From: Arsukibacterium sp. UBA3155
GTDB taxonomy: Bacteria > Pseudomonadota > Gammaproteobacteria > Enterobacterales > Alteromonadaceae
NCBI GenBank assembly: GCA_002364615.1
Contig: DEYP01000030.1
Location: 39,589-103,588 of the forward strand
Length of the DNA stretch: 64,000 nt
Direction of reading: 5' to 3'
The position numbers and the translations under genes are program-made. Positions 51,511 to 60,458 of the stretch are shown one piece after another; positions within the stretch are counted from its first letter, which is position 1; each line of letters opens with the position of its first letter. The notes below the pieces were generated by a model. That model was not told the DNA's origin and did no database searches. It saw only the letters and a list, made by a program, of their open reading frames with translations.

Positions 51511-53637
51511 ATGACATTATTTACAGAGCTAAAACGCCGTAACGTATTCAAGGTTGCCAGTGTTTATCTGGTTACCTGCTGGATAATCCTGCAAATTGTT
51601 GCGGTTATATCGCCCGCCTTACATCTGCCTACTTTATTCAGTACCATTACCACCGTCATTCTGGCGATTGCCTTTCCGTTTGTATGTATTTTTGCCTGGG
51701 CCTTTGAACTGACACCGGAAGGGCTTAAACGCACTCATGATGTGGATATTAACGAGTCTATTCGTGAGCAAACCGGCAGTAAAATTAATTATATTTTAGC
51801 CGGCGCGTTAGCGCTGGCATTGGCGTTTATCTCTTACCAAAACTGGTTTGTCAGTTCAGCCGATGACAGTTTAGAGCGCTCTATTGCCGTATTACCGTTT
51901 GAAGATATGAGTCGGGATAACTCCCAGGGCTATTTTGGTGATGGTATTGCCGAGGAAATTCTTAATTCTTTGGCGCGCTTAAATCAGTTGGTGGTGATAG
52001 CCCGAACATCATCGTTTAACTTTAAAGGCAGCCAAACTGATATTCGAAAAATCGGCGAACTACTTAATGTTAACTATGTACTCGAAGGCAGTGTGCGCAA
52101 AGACAAAGACAAAGTACGTATTTCCGCACAGTTAATTGAAGTTGCCACTGGCGCACATATCTGGTCACAAACCTATGATCGTGAACTCACCAGTATTTTT
52201 GACCTGCAAGATGAGCTGACCTTTGCCATTACCCAGGCACTCAAACTAAATCTGTTACCCGAGCAGGTTGAACAGGAAGCCGGGATGACCACCAATCCCG
52301 ACGCCTATGAGTTATTTATTCAGGGGCGGGAGCTGGCTTATCAGCGCACATCGGAATCATTAGAGCAAGCCGCTGACTTATTGCAACAAGCCATTAAGCT
52401 CGATCCGCAGTTTTATCTGGCCAAGGCGCAACTGTATATGGTGTATAACTTTGCCTTAGACTATGGTGGCTTTACCGAGGTATTGCGCGAGTCAGCGACA
52501 GAACGCTTGTTTTGGGAGCTATTGGCGGCACCAGATTTTCCACTTAAAACGCTGGTAATGGCAAAGCACGCTGAGAACAACATTAAGCTAGAAGTTAGTC
52601 AGGTGCTTTTTCAACAAGCTTATGCACAAGCCCCCAATGACCCGCTCATTCAAAACGTCAGTACGTTAAGACTGGATAATTATCAGGATATGATTCTGCG
52701 CCGGGAGCAAATACTGAAAACCAATCCGCAAAGTCAGGTCAATATGTCCAACCTGGTTTATTTGTATTTAGTAACGGAACAGCCAGAGAAAGCTCAAGCA
52801 TTGTTATCAAGAATGGAACGGCTATTTCCCGACAGCTCACTGAACTTCGTCAGCAACCTTTATTTTAGTTACGCCTACCAACAAGACATTGAAGCGACGT
52901 TAGCCCTGGTTAACGACTATCGCGGCGAGCCAAATGCAGACTATAGAAGGGCAAAATCTGCAGTCAATATCCTGACCGGCAATACCGATACCGCGCTGGA
53001 TTATATGGCAGCAGAGTTACGCCAGTCACCGGATTATGCAGAGCAATTTTATAACGCCTTTTTACTACTACTGGATTTAGATATGCGAGGCAAACTCAAC
53101 GAACAACAAAAACAGCGTTATCAACAATTACCGGTTAGTGAATCTACAAAAACCGAATTACTGACATACTACAAGCTGCTGTTAGGCGACGAAACCTTGT
53201 ATGAACAACAGCAGCAGTTGGCAGGCCTAAGCGCAGAGGAGTTTATGCAACGCGTTGATCTTAATCGCAGTGAGCCTTATGACTACGCAGCCGTTAAAAA
53301 ACGCAAAGGCGACGACAGTTATGTACTGGCACTGCAAACTAACCTTGCTAATGCAAATTCCCTATGCCAACAAACCCAAAATAAGCTCGGCTGGTGGTGT
53401 GCAGGTCTTATGTATTTCGAAGGCGATATTCCCCTCCAGCAAACCCAGAATATGTTTAAGCGCCAACCAATGCTGGACACATTCACCATAGGAATTGAGA
53501 AGTTTATCTTAAGCTCGCCCGCCTTTTACGGAATGAGCCAACACCCTGAGTTTGAGCCGCTTGCCAATGAATTTTTAGACAACACCTTTAGAAAATGGAA
53601 CCCGGATTTAGTGCCGGAAAAAGCCATTAAGCATTAG
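51511..53637 (+). CDS. membrane TPR protein with TolB/FlgO-like domain
   Basis: A 708-residue protein. N-terminus ELKRRNVFKVASVYLVTCWI is shared by many TPR regulators and adenylate-cyclase-like proteins, with two membrane helices at 17-65 and a third at 95-115. Residues about 125-260 (SIAVLPFEDMSRDNSQGYFG, DGIAEEILNSLARL, RTSSFNFKG, YVLEGSVRKD) form the TolB N-terminal/FlgO-like domain. The rest is TPR repeats (ADLLQQAIKLDPQFYLAKAQ). No cyclase or DNA-binding domain is present. A signal-relay or regulatory scaffold at the inner membrane is likely. AGGA precedes the ATG. Confidence 0.85.
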   Translation: MTLFTELKRRNVFKVASVYLVTCWIILQIVAVISPALHLPTLFSTITTVILAIAFPFVCIFAWAFELTPEGLKRTHDVDINESIREQTGSKINYILAGALALALAFISYQNWFVSSADDSLERSIAVLPFEDMSRDNSQGYFGDGIAEEILNSLARLNQLVVIARTSSFNFKGSQTDIRKIGELLNVNYVLEGSVRKDKDKVRISAQLIEVATGAHIWSQTYDRELTSIFDLQDELTFAITQALKLNLLPEQVEQEAGMTTNPDAYELFIQGRELAYQRTSESLEQAADLLQQAIKLDPQFYLAKAQLYMVYNFALDYGGFTEVLRESATERLFWELLAAPDFPLKTLVMAKHAENNIKLEVSQVLFQQAYAQAPNDPLIQNVSTLRLDNYQDMILRREQILKTNPQSQVNMSNLVYLYLVTEQPEKAQALLSRMERLFPDSSLNFVSNLYFSYAYQQDIEATLALVNDYRGEPNADYRRAKSAVNILTGNTDTALDYMAAELRQSPDYAEQFYNAFLLLLDLDMRGKLNEQQKQRYQQLPVSESTKTELLTYYKLLLGDETLYEQQQQLAGLSAEEFMQRVDLNRSEPYDYAAVKKRKGDDSYVLALQTNLANANSLCQQTQNKLGWWCAGLMYFEGDIPLQQTQNMFKRQPMLDTFTIGIEKFILSSPAFYGMSQHPEFEPLANEFLDNTFRKWNPDLVPEKAIKH

Positions 53638-53697
53638 AGACAATTAATCAGAGAGTACGACATTGTAATTTACACGTATCGGATTCTCTTCTTGTTT

Positions 53698-53736
53698 CTT
53701 GCCTTTCTAAATTGGCAAAAGGCAAGACCTGACCCT
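53698..53736. repeat. palindromic REP-like repeat
   Basis: CTTGCCTTT and AAAGGCAAG arms with GACCTGACCCT beyond the right arm. Same family as 57612 and 63191. Confidence 0.65.
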
Positions 53737-53773
53737 GCTACTCAATGACCCTGCACTTCCGACAACCGAATGC

Positions 53774-54718
53774 TTACAACGCTAACTTATCTAACTCACT
53801 TTTAAGGTACTGCGCCAACTCTAGCATGGCAAATTGCCCTGCCTTTGCCTCAGCGTCTGAATTATAATTAGTATTGGTGTTCACATCATAGGCATAGCTA
53901 TTGCCATCAGCATCCTGGATGGCCTCAATACCCGCAACCTGAATAGCGTTCGCTTTCAGAAACCTCTCATACTGATCAATAAACGCCGGCCGATAGTCTT
54001 GCAGTATTTCAAATTTAGCCTTGGGCTGCGCTGGCGTTTGGTCAGTAGGGCAGAACATGTCGCCAATTGAGCAGGCATCGGCCGGGCAAAGCTCGAAGCC
54101 CTCAGAGGTATCCACTTTAACTGCATACAAAAACTTACCGCCAATAAACTCGTGCCGGATGATAAAGGGTTCGGTTGCCTTAATATATTGTTGAATTAGG
54201 GTAATGCCATCAACCGGCGCATCAAAATGTGGTCCATCCAGATAATCTTGCAGTGCCTGTACCGAGTGAAATAATTGCACCCCCTGCCCTTTACCGGCTC
54301 GATTATGCTTGGTAATAAATGAGCCCATACCAAGCGCGTTTGCCGCTTCAATAATGTGCTTTTTGCCGACTGCGGCAATGGTTTTTGGCGTAGCTATGCC
54401 TGCTTTTTCTAAAGCTAAGTACTGATGTACTTTGCTGATCTCTAAACTTAATGCACGACTGCCGTTTATTACTTTACGGCCATGATGCTCCAACCAGGCG
54501 ATAACCGCGCCAGCCAGTTCCGGGGCAAAGCGGTGATCCCGGGTATGTGAGGATGCACTAATCCGATTATAAAATATGCCCTCTGGTGGCTCGGCCGATA
54601 AGTCGATTGAGCCTTCATCTAAATGCCATAACTCATAAGGGTAATTCAATTCATCAAGTCTATTCTGTAAATGAACTGTCCATTCATTGTTTTCATGTAG
54701 CACGTAAATCTTGCTCAT
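53774..54718 (-). CDS. ATP-grasp ligase-like protein
   Basis: A 314-residue cytosolic protein with an ATP-grasp pattern: SLEISKVHQYLALEKAGIAT, FITKHNRAGKGQGVQLFHSV (nucleotide-binding lysine and glycine-rich loop), RHEFIGGKFLYAVKV and the C-terminal YAYDVNTNTNYNSDAE with acidic/Asn metal-binding residues. This resembles RimK-like carboxylate-amine ligases. Substrate and product are unknown. It lies 12 bp after the DUF1801 gene on the same strand. Confidence 0.82.
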   Translation of the reverse strand: MSKIYVLHENNEWTVHLQNRLDELNYPYELWHLDEGSIDLSAEPPEGIFYNRISASSHTRDHRFAPELAGAVIAWLEHHGRKVINGSRALSLEISKVHQYLALEKAGIATPKTIAAVGKKHIIEAANALGMGSFITKHNRAGKGQGVQLFHSVQALQDYLDGPHFDAPVDGITLIQQYIKATEPFIIRHEFIGGKFLYAVKVDTSEGFELCPADACSIGDMFCPTDQTPAQPKAKFEILQDYRPAFIDQYERFLKANAIQVAGIEAIQDADGNSYAYDVNTNTNYNSDAEAKAGQFAMLELAQYLKSELDKLAL

Positions 54719-54730
54719 TGGGTTTAGTCC

Positions 54731-55150
54731 TTAATTACCGTAACGACGCTGCACAGCAGCAATGGAATTGACGATTAGCTGCTCTAGTACATTGCTGTCA
54801 AGATCAGCCAGCCGTTTGAAATACAGACAGGCTTTGCTCTTCCGGTGCTTTCCGAGCGTGGCCAGAAGTGTTTCATCTTCAGCATCTTCACAGGACAGGT
54901 AAACGACAAGCTCCCGCCCTCTAATCGCAAACCCCGTCAGGCAGCTTTCACCGGTCCTTCCGCTTTTATAAACATAACGATACGAGCCGTAACCGACGAT
55001 GCTGGGACCCCACATTTTCGGATGCTCGTTGGTAATACCTTTGAACATTGACATCAGCACCTGGCAATCGGCTTTCTGCTCGTCAGATGCCCGTGAAGCA
55101 ATGTATTGTTCCACACTGGCGTCTGTTGCCTGAGTTTTAAGTTCGGCCAT
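54731..55150 (-). CDS. DUF1801 protein
   Basis: A 139-residue cytosolic protein. RASDEQKADCQVLMSMFKGI, PKMWGPSIVGYGSYRYVYKS and KACLYFKRLADLDSNVLEQL match DUF1801 (YdhG-like, SRPBCC-unrelated alpha/beta fold) of unknown function. Likely in one operon with the ATP-grasp gene. No strong ribosome site except AAGGTTGACGAG before the ATG. Confidence 0.88.
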   Translation of the reverse strand: MAELKTQATDASVEQYIASRASDEQKADCQVLMSMFKGITNEHPKMWGPSIVGYGSYRYVYKSGRTGESCLTGFAIRGRELVVYLSCEDAEDETLLATLGKHRKSKACLYFKRLADLDSNVLEQLIVNSIAAVQRRYGN

Positions 55151-55455
55151 CTCGTCAACCTTCTCTTTTATGGGACGTTATCCAGGATACGCATAGCGTG
55201 ACTGGGTTAACTGAAACAAAGTTTACACCAGTCAGGTGTTATAAGTCGTGTTCGATAGGATGGTTTACGTTTCAGCAAAAGCAAATTAGCGATAAATAAA
55301 TGACACTGCCTTTTTTGAACTTTTTTCCGTCAGTGAGGGCTTTGCTCACAGGTGTTTTATAGGCAGATTGTGATTTATAAACTACGATGCATAGGTACCG
55401 TATTCTCTAACCCTATGCGGTATCACATGAAAACGATAATAATAAGGGATTTATA
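55151..55455. other. 305-bp divergent intergenic region
   Basis: No gene is visible. It contains the second IS-end-like 20-mer at 55211-55230 and a short inverted repeat ACACC-AGTCA-GGTGT. The promoters of the DUF1801 and peptidase-like genes must lie here. Confidence 0.45.
55211..55230. repeat. IS-end-like 20-mer, copy 2
   Basis: CTGAAACAAAGTTTACACCA, same orientation as copy 1 at 51235-51254. Confidence 0.5.
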
Positions 55456-57558
55456 ATGACAATAAGCAAGCAGCTATATCTCGTAGCATTACTGGTATTT
55501 GGTTTATGCACCCAACCATTCGCCCAGGAATTACCGGCAGTCGACGACAGCACCAACGCGTTGATAAATGATTATGTCAGCGACGTAACCCGTGTTGTTT
55601 GTCCTTTTAAAAATGACATAGATTATGAGCCAGGCAGAGTGCGCTGCGGCTTTATTACGGTACCGGAAAACAGAGAGGTGCCCGATAGTCGTTTACTTCG
55701 AATCATTTTCACCCACATTACTGCCCAGGCGAGTCTTGATATTGAGGACGATGACACATCAGCAAAAGAGGATGAGGAAATACTTGAATCAAGAGCAGAC
55801 CCCATTATCTACCTTACCGGCGGGCCTGGAGCGGGCATAGAATTTTATGTAAAACGCTTTTTAAAGCATGATTTAACCAAAACCCGGGATTTATACATCC
55901 TTAATCAACGCGGTATCGGCGATTCTGAAGAGCTTTGTCCATACTATGATGCTACCAGCCGCGAACTGGTGCTGGCGGACAATCAAAAAGGGCAGGAAAT
56001 TGAAGACGCAGAACGGATGAAGGCATGTTTTGCAGCAGCCACCAACCGGGGAGTCGATTTAAGCGCCTACAATACGGTCGAAAATGCCAGAGATGTGCGG
56101 GCACTTCGCCAGGCTTTAGGGTTCGAGTCGTGGAATGTGTGGGGCATAAGCTACGGCAGTCATTTAGGGCAAATGTTAGTTAATGTAGATCCTGAAGGAA
56201 TACGGGCTTTGGTGCTCGATGCCATTGTGCCTAATGATTTAGGCGATTTAATGCGTATTCATCGCTGGGTTGCGCGCAATCACGAGAATGTGTTTACAGA
56301 ATGTGCGCGGCAAGGCGCGGCAATTTGTGAGGGCTTAGAGCAGGCGTTTTATGCGGCGGGTAATGCCCTTATTGCTAACCCTGTTATGGTCGATGCTTTT
56401 GACGAAGAACTTTTTCCGTCGGGTAAAGCGAATGTGCCGGCTTTAATAGCCGCTTTTGCCCCGTTCTCTATGCTGTATGAACAAGACGAACACCCCGCTA
56501 TTCCTTCAGTTATGCGCGGCTTAGTCAATATGATTGATAACAGGGACGACGAGGTATTTCAGGCCTTAGCAAATGGCGCAGGAGAATTTTCCCGCAGTAC
56601 TGGTCTGGGTATGGGTAGCGCGATACGTTGCAACGATGGTTATATGGCGGCCGAAGCCAGTATTGCAGCAGAGGATTTACAGGAAGATTACGGTTTTAAT
56701 CAGGGCGCATTTTCAGTCGAAGGCAGCCAGTTAATGGCTGATGCCTGCGTTGAGGCAGGTTTAGCCCCGCGTGATCGCAAGGATTATCAACTTATTCAAA
56801 GCACTATTCCAACCTTGGTAGTTAATGGCTATTGGGATCCCATCACTCCGCCAGCGCTGGCTGAACGCATTGCCCCAGGGTTTAGCAACGGCCGCTTAAT
56901 CATTGTGCCTTACGCCGGTCATGGCCCTACGCGTTCAATGAGCGAATGTGCATCGCAAGTGCTCACTGACTTTTTCGACAACCCAAGCCAGAATCTTGCT
57001 GAATTAGATGCAACTTGTCTGGAGGAAGGCGCAGAGCCGCCAGAGTTTTTGGATTACCTGCAAACAGATATGCATTTAAAGCTGGCCGCGCGCGCCATGG
57101 ATGAGCCAAAGAACGTTGTCGTCCCTGGATTGCTCGCCTCTACGCCTGTCATTATTTCCTTACTAGGTTTAATTATGATTTCCTGGGGGGCGATTACCCG
57201 ACGCTTTAGCTCAAGTAATATCGACGTGCCAGGCCTTGGCCCGATAACTCCCCGCCTTATTGCTTTTATCACGACGCTTTTTTTACTGATGGGTGTCGGA
57301 CTTATTGGGCTCGGTGTGCAAGCGGCCGTTGAAATCAGTGAAGTCAGTCTTATTGCTGGTTTTGCGCCACCTGCCAGTATTGGGGCATTACTGGTGCTGC
57401 TGGCAGGACTATTTGGTATAGCAACGCTTGTACTGACGTTAAAGGCGCATAAAAAGAGTCCCCTGAGAAAACGTTCCAGAATAGGCTTTGTTCTTGTTGG
57501 CCTTTCTGCAATTGTACTAAGTTTTCTCTTTGTTAGTTGGGGTATAACGCCTTGGTAG
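55456..57558 (+). CDS. exported alpha/beta-hydrolase (TAP-like peptidase) with C-terminal membrane domain
   Basis: A 700-residue protein. Signal peptide at 1-24 (cut after FAQ region). The peptidase part shows TGGPGAGIEFYV (oxyanion region of proline iminopeptidases), LNQRGIGDSEELCP, nucleophile WGISYGSHLGQ (Ser in GISYGS), and the TAP-like C-terminal lid with NGYWDPITPP (Asp) and VPYAGHGPTRS (His). Residues 555-700 hold four membrane helices, not usual for secreted tripeptidyl aminopeptidases. It may be a membrane-tethered periplasmic peptidase. AAGGGATT precedes the ATG. Confidence 0.87.
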   Translation: MTISKQLYLVALLVFGLCTQPFAQELPAVDDSTNALINDYVSDVTRVVCPFKNDIDYEPGRVRCGFITVPENREVPDSRLLRIIFTHITAQASLDIEDDDTSAKEDEEILESRADPIIYLTGGPGAGIEFYVKRFLKHDLTKTRDLYILNQRGIGDSEELCPYYDATSRELVLADNQKGQEIEDAERMKACFAAATNRGVDLSAYNTVENARDVRALRQALGFESWNVWGISYGSHLGQMLVNVDPEGIRALVLDAIVPNDLGDLMRIHRWVARNHENVFTECARQGAAICEGLEQAFYAAGNALIANPVMVDAFDEELFPSGKANVPALIAAFAPFSMLYEQDEHPAIPSVMRGLVNMIDNRDDEVFQALANGAGEFSRSTGLGMGSAIRCNDGYMAAEASIAAEDLQEDYGFNQGAFSVEGSQLMADACVEAGLAPRDRKDYQLIQSTIPTLVVNGYWDPITPPALAERIAPGFSNGRLIIVPYAGHGPTRSMSECASQVLTDFFDNPSQNLAELDATCLEEGAEPPEFLDYLQTDMHLKLAARAMDEPKNVVVPGLLASTPVIISLLGLIMISWGAITRRFSSSNIDVPGLGPITPRLIAFITTLFLLMGVGLIGLGVQAAVEISEVSLIAGFAPPASIGALLVLLAGLFGIATLVLTLKAHKKSPLRKRSRIGFVLVGLSAIVLSFLFVSWGITPW

Positions 57559-57611
57559 AAACGCTATTTGCTCTGGTTGAGTCATAAAGCGTCGTCCTAA
57601 GGAGTCTTGGC

Positions 57612-57665
57612 GTCAGGTGTTGTTTCTTGCCTTTTGGGATTGGCAAAAGGCAAGACCTGACCCTA
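57612..57665. repeat. palindromic REP-like repeat, fullest copy
   Basis: Outer arms GTCAGGT and ACCTGAC enclose an inner 11-bp hairpin CTTGCCTTTTG / CAAAAGGCAAG with loop GGATTGG. It lies after the stop of the peptidase-like gene. Confidence 0.7.
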
Positions 57666-57726
57666 CACCTCTATAATAAACATGATGACGTGTTCTGGAC
57701 TGTTTAGTCCCAATGTGACAGGCAGC

Positions 57727-58743
57727 TTATTGCTGGCGTTGTTGTCTTTTCAGTATTTTAAAGAATCTGCGATTAATGATTTGTGACAGGTTCCAATTGT
57801 ACAATTCAGGATCGGTTGTGCTGTAGAACGCAATAACTATTGCGTCGAGGTCCTGGTCATATTCTGCGAAGCTCTGATACCCAGGCACCCATCCGGCGTG
57901 CTCATATTTATAAACAGAAGAATATATTTCCTGTTCGCCCTCATCAAACACCGTCCCGTCAATCAGTGCTCTTAGAAAAATGCCGACATCTTCGGCTGTG
58001 GCTAACATCCCATGTTCATCGGCTTTTAAATTATAAGGATGACCGACATGGTAACCACTCATTACCTGATCGATATTGACATCGGTAAGCGAACTGAAGG
58101 TGTTGTTAAGGTTCAGTGGGTTTAAAATGCGCTCCTGAATGAAGCGGAAATTACTATATCCCAGCACATCGTCCATTATTTTATTGATCAATAAATAGTT
58201 GGTGTTGCAGTATTCGTAATCTGTACCGGGCTTAAAGTTTGCAGGCTTGTCCAGAATTAGGGCCAGGCTGGCGTCAAAGGTTGCTGTAGGTGCGGCCCAG
58301 AAATTTGGCGCATCCGTGAAATTAGGAATGCCGCTTCGATGCTGAATAAGCAGTCTTAAGGTGATTTTATCTGCGTGCTCAATTCTTCCCACAAGTTCGG
58401 GTAAATAATCAGCCAGTGTTTTATCCAGCGAAAGCTTTCCCTCTCTCACCAGTTTGGTAACCGCCACCACATCATACAGTTTACTGATACTGGCTATCTT
58501 AAAAAGCGCTTGTGGCCTGGCGGCTATTTCAGCGTCCCGATCGTGCCAGCCAGATGCAAACTGCTTACCGGGCTGGCCGGGGTAATTGACATAGACAATG
58601 GCACCAGCAAAACCATGACCAACGGCTTCATCTAACTGCTGCTGCAGCGTGTCGGGTAACGGCAGGATCCAGGCCTTTACCAATAGCCATGGCACAAAAA
58701 ACAACGAGCATACCGTTGCCACGAGCAACGCTAGCCGTACCAT
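57727..58743 (-). CDS. membrane-anchored serine hydrolase, beta-lactamase family
   Basis: A 338-residue protein with an N-terminal membrane anchor (MVRLALLVATVCSLFFVPWL). Motifs: SISK nucleophile (FKIASISKLYDVVAVTKL), YCNTN at the YxN position, and HAGWVPGY at the KTG position. The family includes D-aminopeptidases, esterases and PBP-like enzymes. The ATG at 58743 begins 2 bases after the stop of the 50-aa gene, which supports this start over one eight codons upstream. It is the third gene of the operon with an L,D-transpeptidase, suggesting a cell-wall role. Confidence 0.85.
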   Translation of the reverse strand: MVRLALLVATVCSLFFVPWLLVKAWILPLPDTLQQQLDEAVGHGFAGAIVYVNYPGQPGKQFASGWHDRDAEIAARPQALFKIASISKLYDVVAVTKLVREGKLSLDKTLADYLPELVGRIEHADKITLRLLIQHRSGIPNFTDAPNFWAAPTATFDASLALILDKPANFKPGTDYEYCNTNYLLINKIMDDVLGYSNFRFIQERILNPLNLNNTFSSLTDVNIDQVMSGYHVGHPYNLKADEHGMLATAEDVGIFLRALIDGTVFDEGEQEIYSSVYKYEHAGWVPGYQSFAEYDQDLDAIVIAFYSTTDPELYNWNLSQIINRRFFKILKRQQRQQ

Positions 58744-58745
58744 TA

Positions 58746-58898
58746 TTATTTTATTTTTTTTATGCATAATACGTCGATCAGTATGTTTCTAAACGCAACG
58801 GGTGCGCTTGTGTTAAATGGCACAATAACGCCGGCGGCGCTAACAGCACTAATAGTTAATGTTGCAACGCAGGTAAGTATCAGCAATATGCATTTCAT
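58746..58898 (-). CDS. 50-aa secreted peptide in a cell-wall operon
   Basis: Starts MKCILLILTCVATLTISAVS with the look of a signal peptide (cut after SAA or VSA), leaving a mature part of about 28 residues (GVIVPFNTSAPVAFRNILID then VLCIKKIK). AAGGAG lies 7 bases before the ATG. The stop is 2 bases before the start of the serine hydrolase and 42 bp after the L,D-transpeptidase. No homologue recognised. It could be a real exported peptide or a translational leader for the hydrolase. Confidence 0.55.
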   Translation of the reverse strand: MKCILLILTCVATLTISAVSAAGVIVPFNTSAPVAFRNILIDVLCIKKIK

Positions 58899-58940
58899 TT
58901 ATCTCTCCTTGTGTTATCCAAACGAGGTTGCTACTGCTTG

Positions 58941-59657
58941 TTATTTCCCCGTAACCCTTCTATAGCTTATTTCTATCGCCGAGTACAAATCTTGAGTCCA
59001 AGCTGGAGCGCCATGCGGAACGGTTAGCCTTGCCAGACTGGGATCGCTTGGTGATATAATTACTTGAGTCTTACTTTTCCCGGTTTTATAAACAAGAGTG
59101 AATAAATCTTCTATCGCCGGGTCTCCCACAGCCAGACAACCAATTGAAACATCTCGGCCGTGAATGAAAATATTCGTTCCCGGACTATCTCGACCTTCCG
59201 CTTTGGCGTGCATTAAATCAAACTCATTCGGGTAATTTAGCTTCATAGAAATATGGTATGCGCTATTGGGGTTGAATCCGACTATTTCGTAAATACCTTC
59301 CGGAACCTGTCGATCACCTTCAACCAGCTTTGGACCAAGTTCACCACTAGCAGCAAGAACAGGGTATTCTGTTATTTTTTTGAACATCTTGTCTTCGTTT
59401 GCTCCCCAGATTTCCAGCATAGCGCTATCTTTATAAGCGATTAAAGTCAGATGTTCAGGCGGATAGGAGATGCCTACTTTTTCGAACATTGGCGCTAAGT
59501 TACGCCGTGTTTGTTCTTCGTATCTAGAAATCACGTCTTCAACAGTTTTCTTATCCATAAACTTTATTACCACCGGATACCAAAGTGATCTCCCATACTG
59601 ATAGAAAAGGAACATCACGGCAGTGACTACCAAAATTAAGATTAATTTCGTTTTCAT
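58941..59657 (-). CDS. L,D-transpeptidase (YkuD domain)
   Basis: A 238-residue protein with one N-terminal membrane segment (residues 4-22). The YkuD active site is IFIHGRDVSIGCLAVGD, with His, Ser and the catalytic cysteine in the HGxxxSxGC pattern. The enzyme makes 3-3 crosslinks in peptidoglycan or attaches proteins to it, in the periplasm. AGGG lies before the ATG. An upstream reading-frame remnant ends 6 bases before this start. Downstream in the operon are a small secreted peptide and a serine hydrolase. Confidence 0.9.
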   Translation of the reverse strand: MKTKLILILVVTAVMFLFYQYGRSLWYPVVIKFMDKKTVEDVISRYEEQTRRNLAPMFEKVGISYPPEHLTLIAYKDSAMLEIWGANEDKMFKKITEYPVLAASGELGPKLVEGDRQVPEGIYEIVGFNPNSAYHISMKLNYPNEFDLMHAKAEGRDSPGTNIFIHGRDVSIGCLAVGDPAIEDLFTLVYKTGKSKTQVIISPSDPSLARLTVPHGAPAWTQDLYSAIEISYRRVTGK

Positions 59658-59663
59658 TTCACC

Positions 59664-59879
59664 CTACTTGAACAACGGTCCATGCTTTTGGTTACTACCA
59701 TCCAAGCCATTGTAGCCCCCTATGAATAGAGAACCTGTTTCAGTATTGTTGAATAACTCATATGCCAGCCCATCCATCATTTTTATCTGTTCAATCTTGC
59801 AAATACTCACAAATTTTTTATCCAGTTCAAAAGGCACGTAAGAGATAGCGTTTTGATTCCAGTGGCGTACTGTTGCAAG
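59664..59879 (-). pseudogene. 3' fragment of an unknown gene, upstream of the transpeptidase
   Basis: The frame reads TVRHWNQNAISYVPFELDKK, continues FVSICKIEQIKMMDGLAYEL and ends GSNQKHGPLFK followed by TAG, 71 codons with no start. It begins abruptly beside the sequence after the VOC gene, as if cut by insertion of that unit. The protein family is not recognised. Confidence 0.5.
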
Positions 59880-59913
59880 TCAAGCGCTGCAAGCGCGCTA
59901 TCTGATAGCTTTG

Positions 59914-60270
59914 TTATAGCTTAAACTCTCTGATTTGTATGTGATTTCCGTCTGGATCTGAAATATTGCAGACGCTAAATACGGGATTTGACCACTCCCC
60001 CGCTAGCGCTTCGCCACCCAACTTTTCAACCCGACCTCTTGCGTCTTCGAGGCTCTCTACCGTGAGAAATATTTTTACTGTATTGAAGTGGTGTTCAGGG
60101 ATCTTAATTGGTGGTGTGTGGATCACGATATTGAAATCACTATCGCCAACACTGATAAAATCATCCGTTTCTCTTAGCAAGGTCATGTTAAACATACCAG
60201 TATAAAAATCAGACAATCTCTTTATATTGTTTGAGTAAACTATAACTCCGCTTTTCTGTGGTCCGCTCAT
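59914..60270 (-). CDS. VOC-superfamily (glyoxalase/bleomycin-resistance-like) protein
   Basis: A 118-residue single-domain protein. SGVIVYSNNIKRLSDFYTGM and the end NISDPDGNHIQIREF are the halves of the betaalphabetabetabeta VOC fold, with DPDGN before the last metal-ligand position. Substrate is unknown; relatives include glyoxalases, dioxygenases and antibiotic-binding proteins, and VOC genes are common in integron cassettes. AGGAA lies before the ATG. Its TAA stop is embedded in TATAACAAAGC, a cassette-like feature, and its 5' side has GCGTTATCG. Confidence 0.85.
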   Translation of the reverse strand: MSGPQKSGVIVYSNNIKRLSDFYTGMFNMTLLRETDDFISVGDSDFNIVIHTPPIKIPEHHFNTVKIFLTVESLEDARGRVEKLGGEALAGEWSNPVFSVCNISDPDGNHIQIREFKL

Positions 60271-60344
60271 ATCGTTCCTATCTGCGCGATAACGCTCAGC
60301 GTAGCCGCACTGGCAAATAGCCGTTTGTAGTAAAAAAGTTTACC

Positions 60345-60458
60345 TTACTGATTTTCTGGCAGCTTGGAAACCAGAGCCAGTATTAAAGTGGCAACAGGCC
60401 CCAAGATTAATGAAATTAAAACCCACGCTAAGCCACTACGATATTCGTGCTGGTGCAT
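60345..60458 (-). CDS. 37-aa membrane peptide, last gene of the ECF sigma operon
   Basis: Starts MHQHEYRSGLAWVLISLILG and continues PVATLILALVSKLPENQ, one hydrophobic helix flanked by polar ends. The ATG follows directly on the stop codon of the 71-aa gene (TAGATG), so translation would be coupled. No independent ribosome site and no recognised homologue. Its place behind a sigma factor suggests a modulator, inference only. Confidence 0.5.
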   Translation of the reverse strand: MHQHEYRSGLAWVLISLILGPVATLILALVSKLPENQ

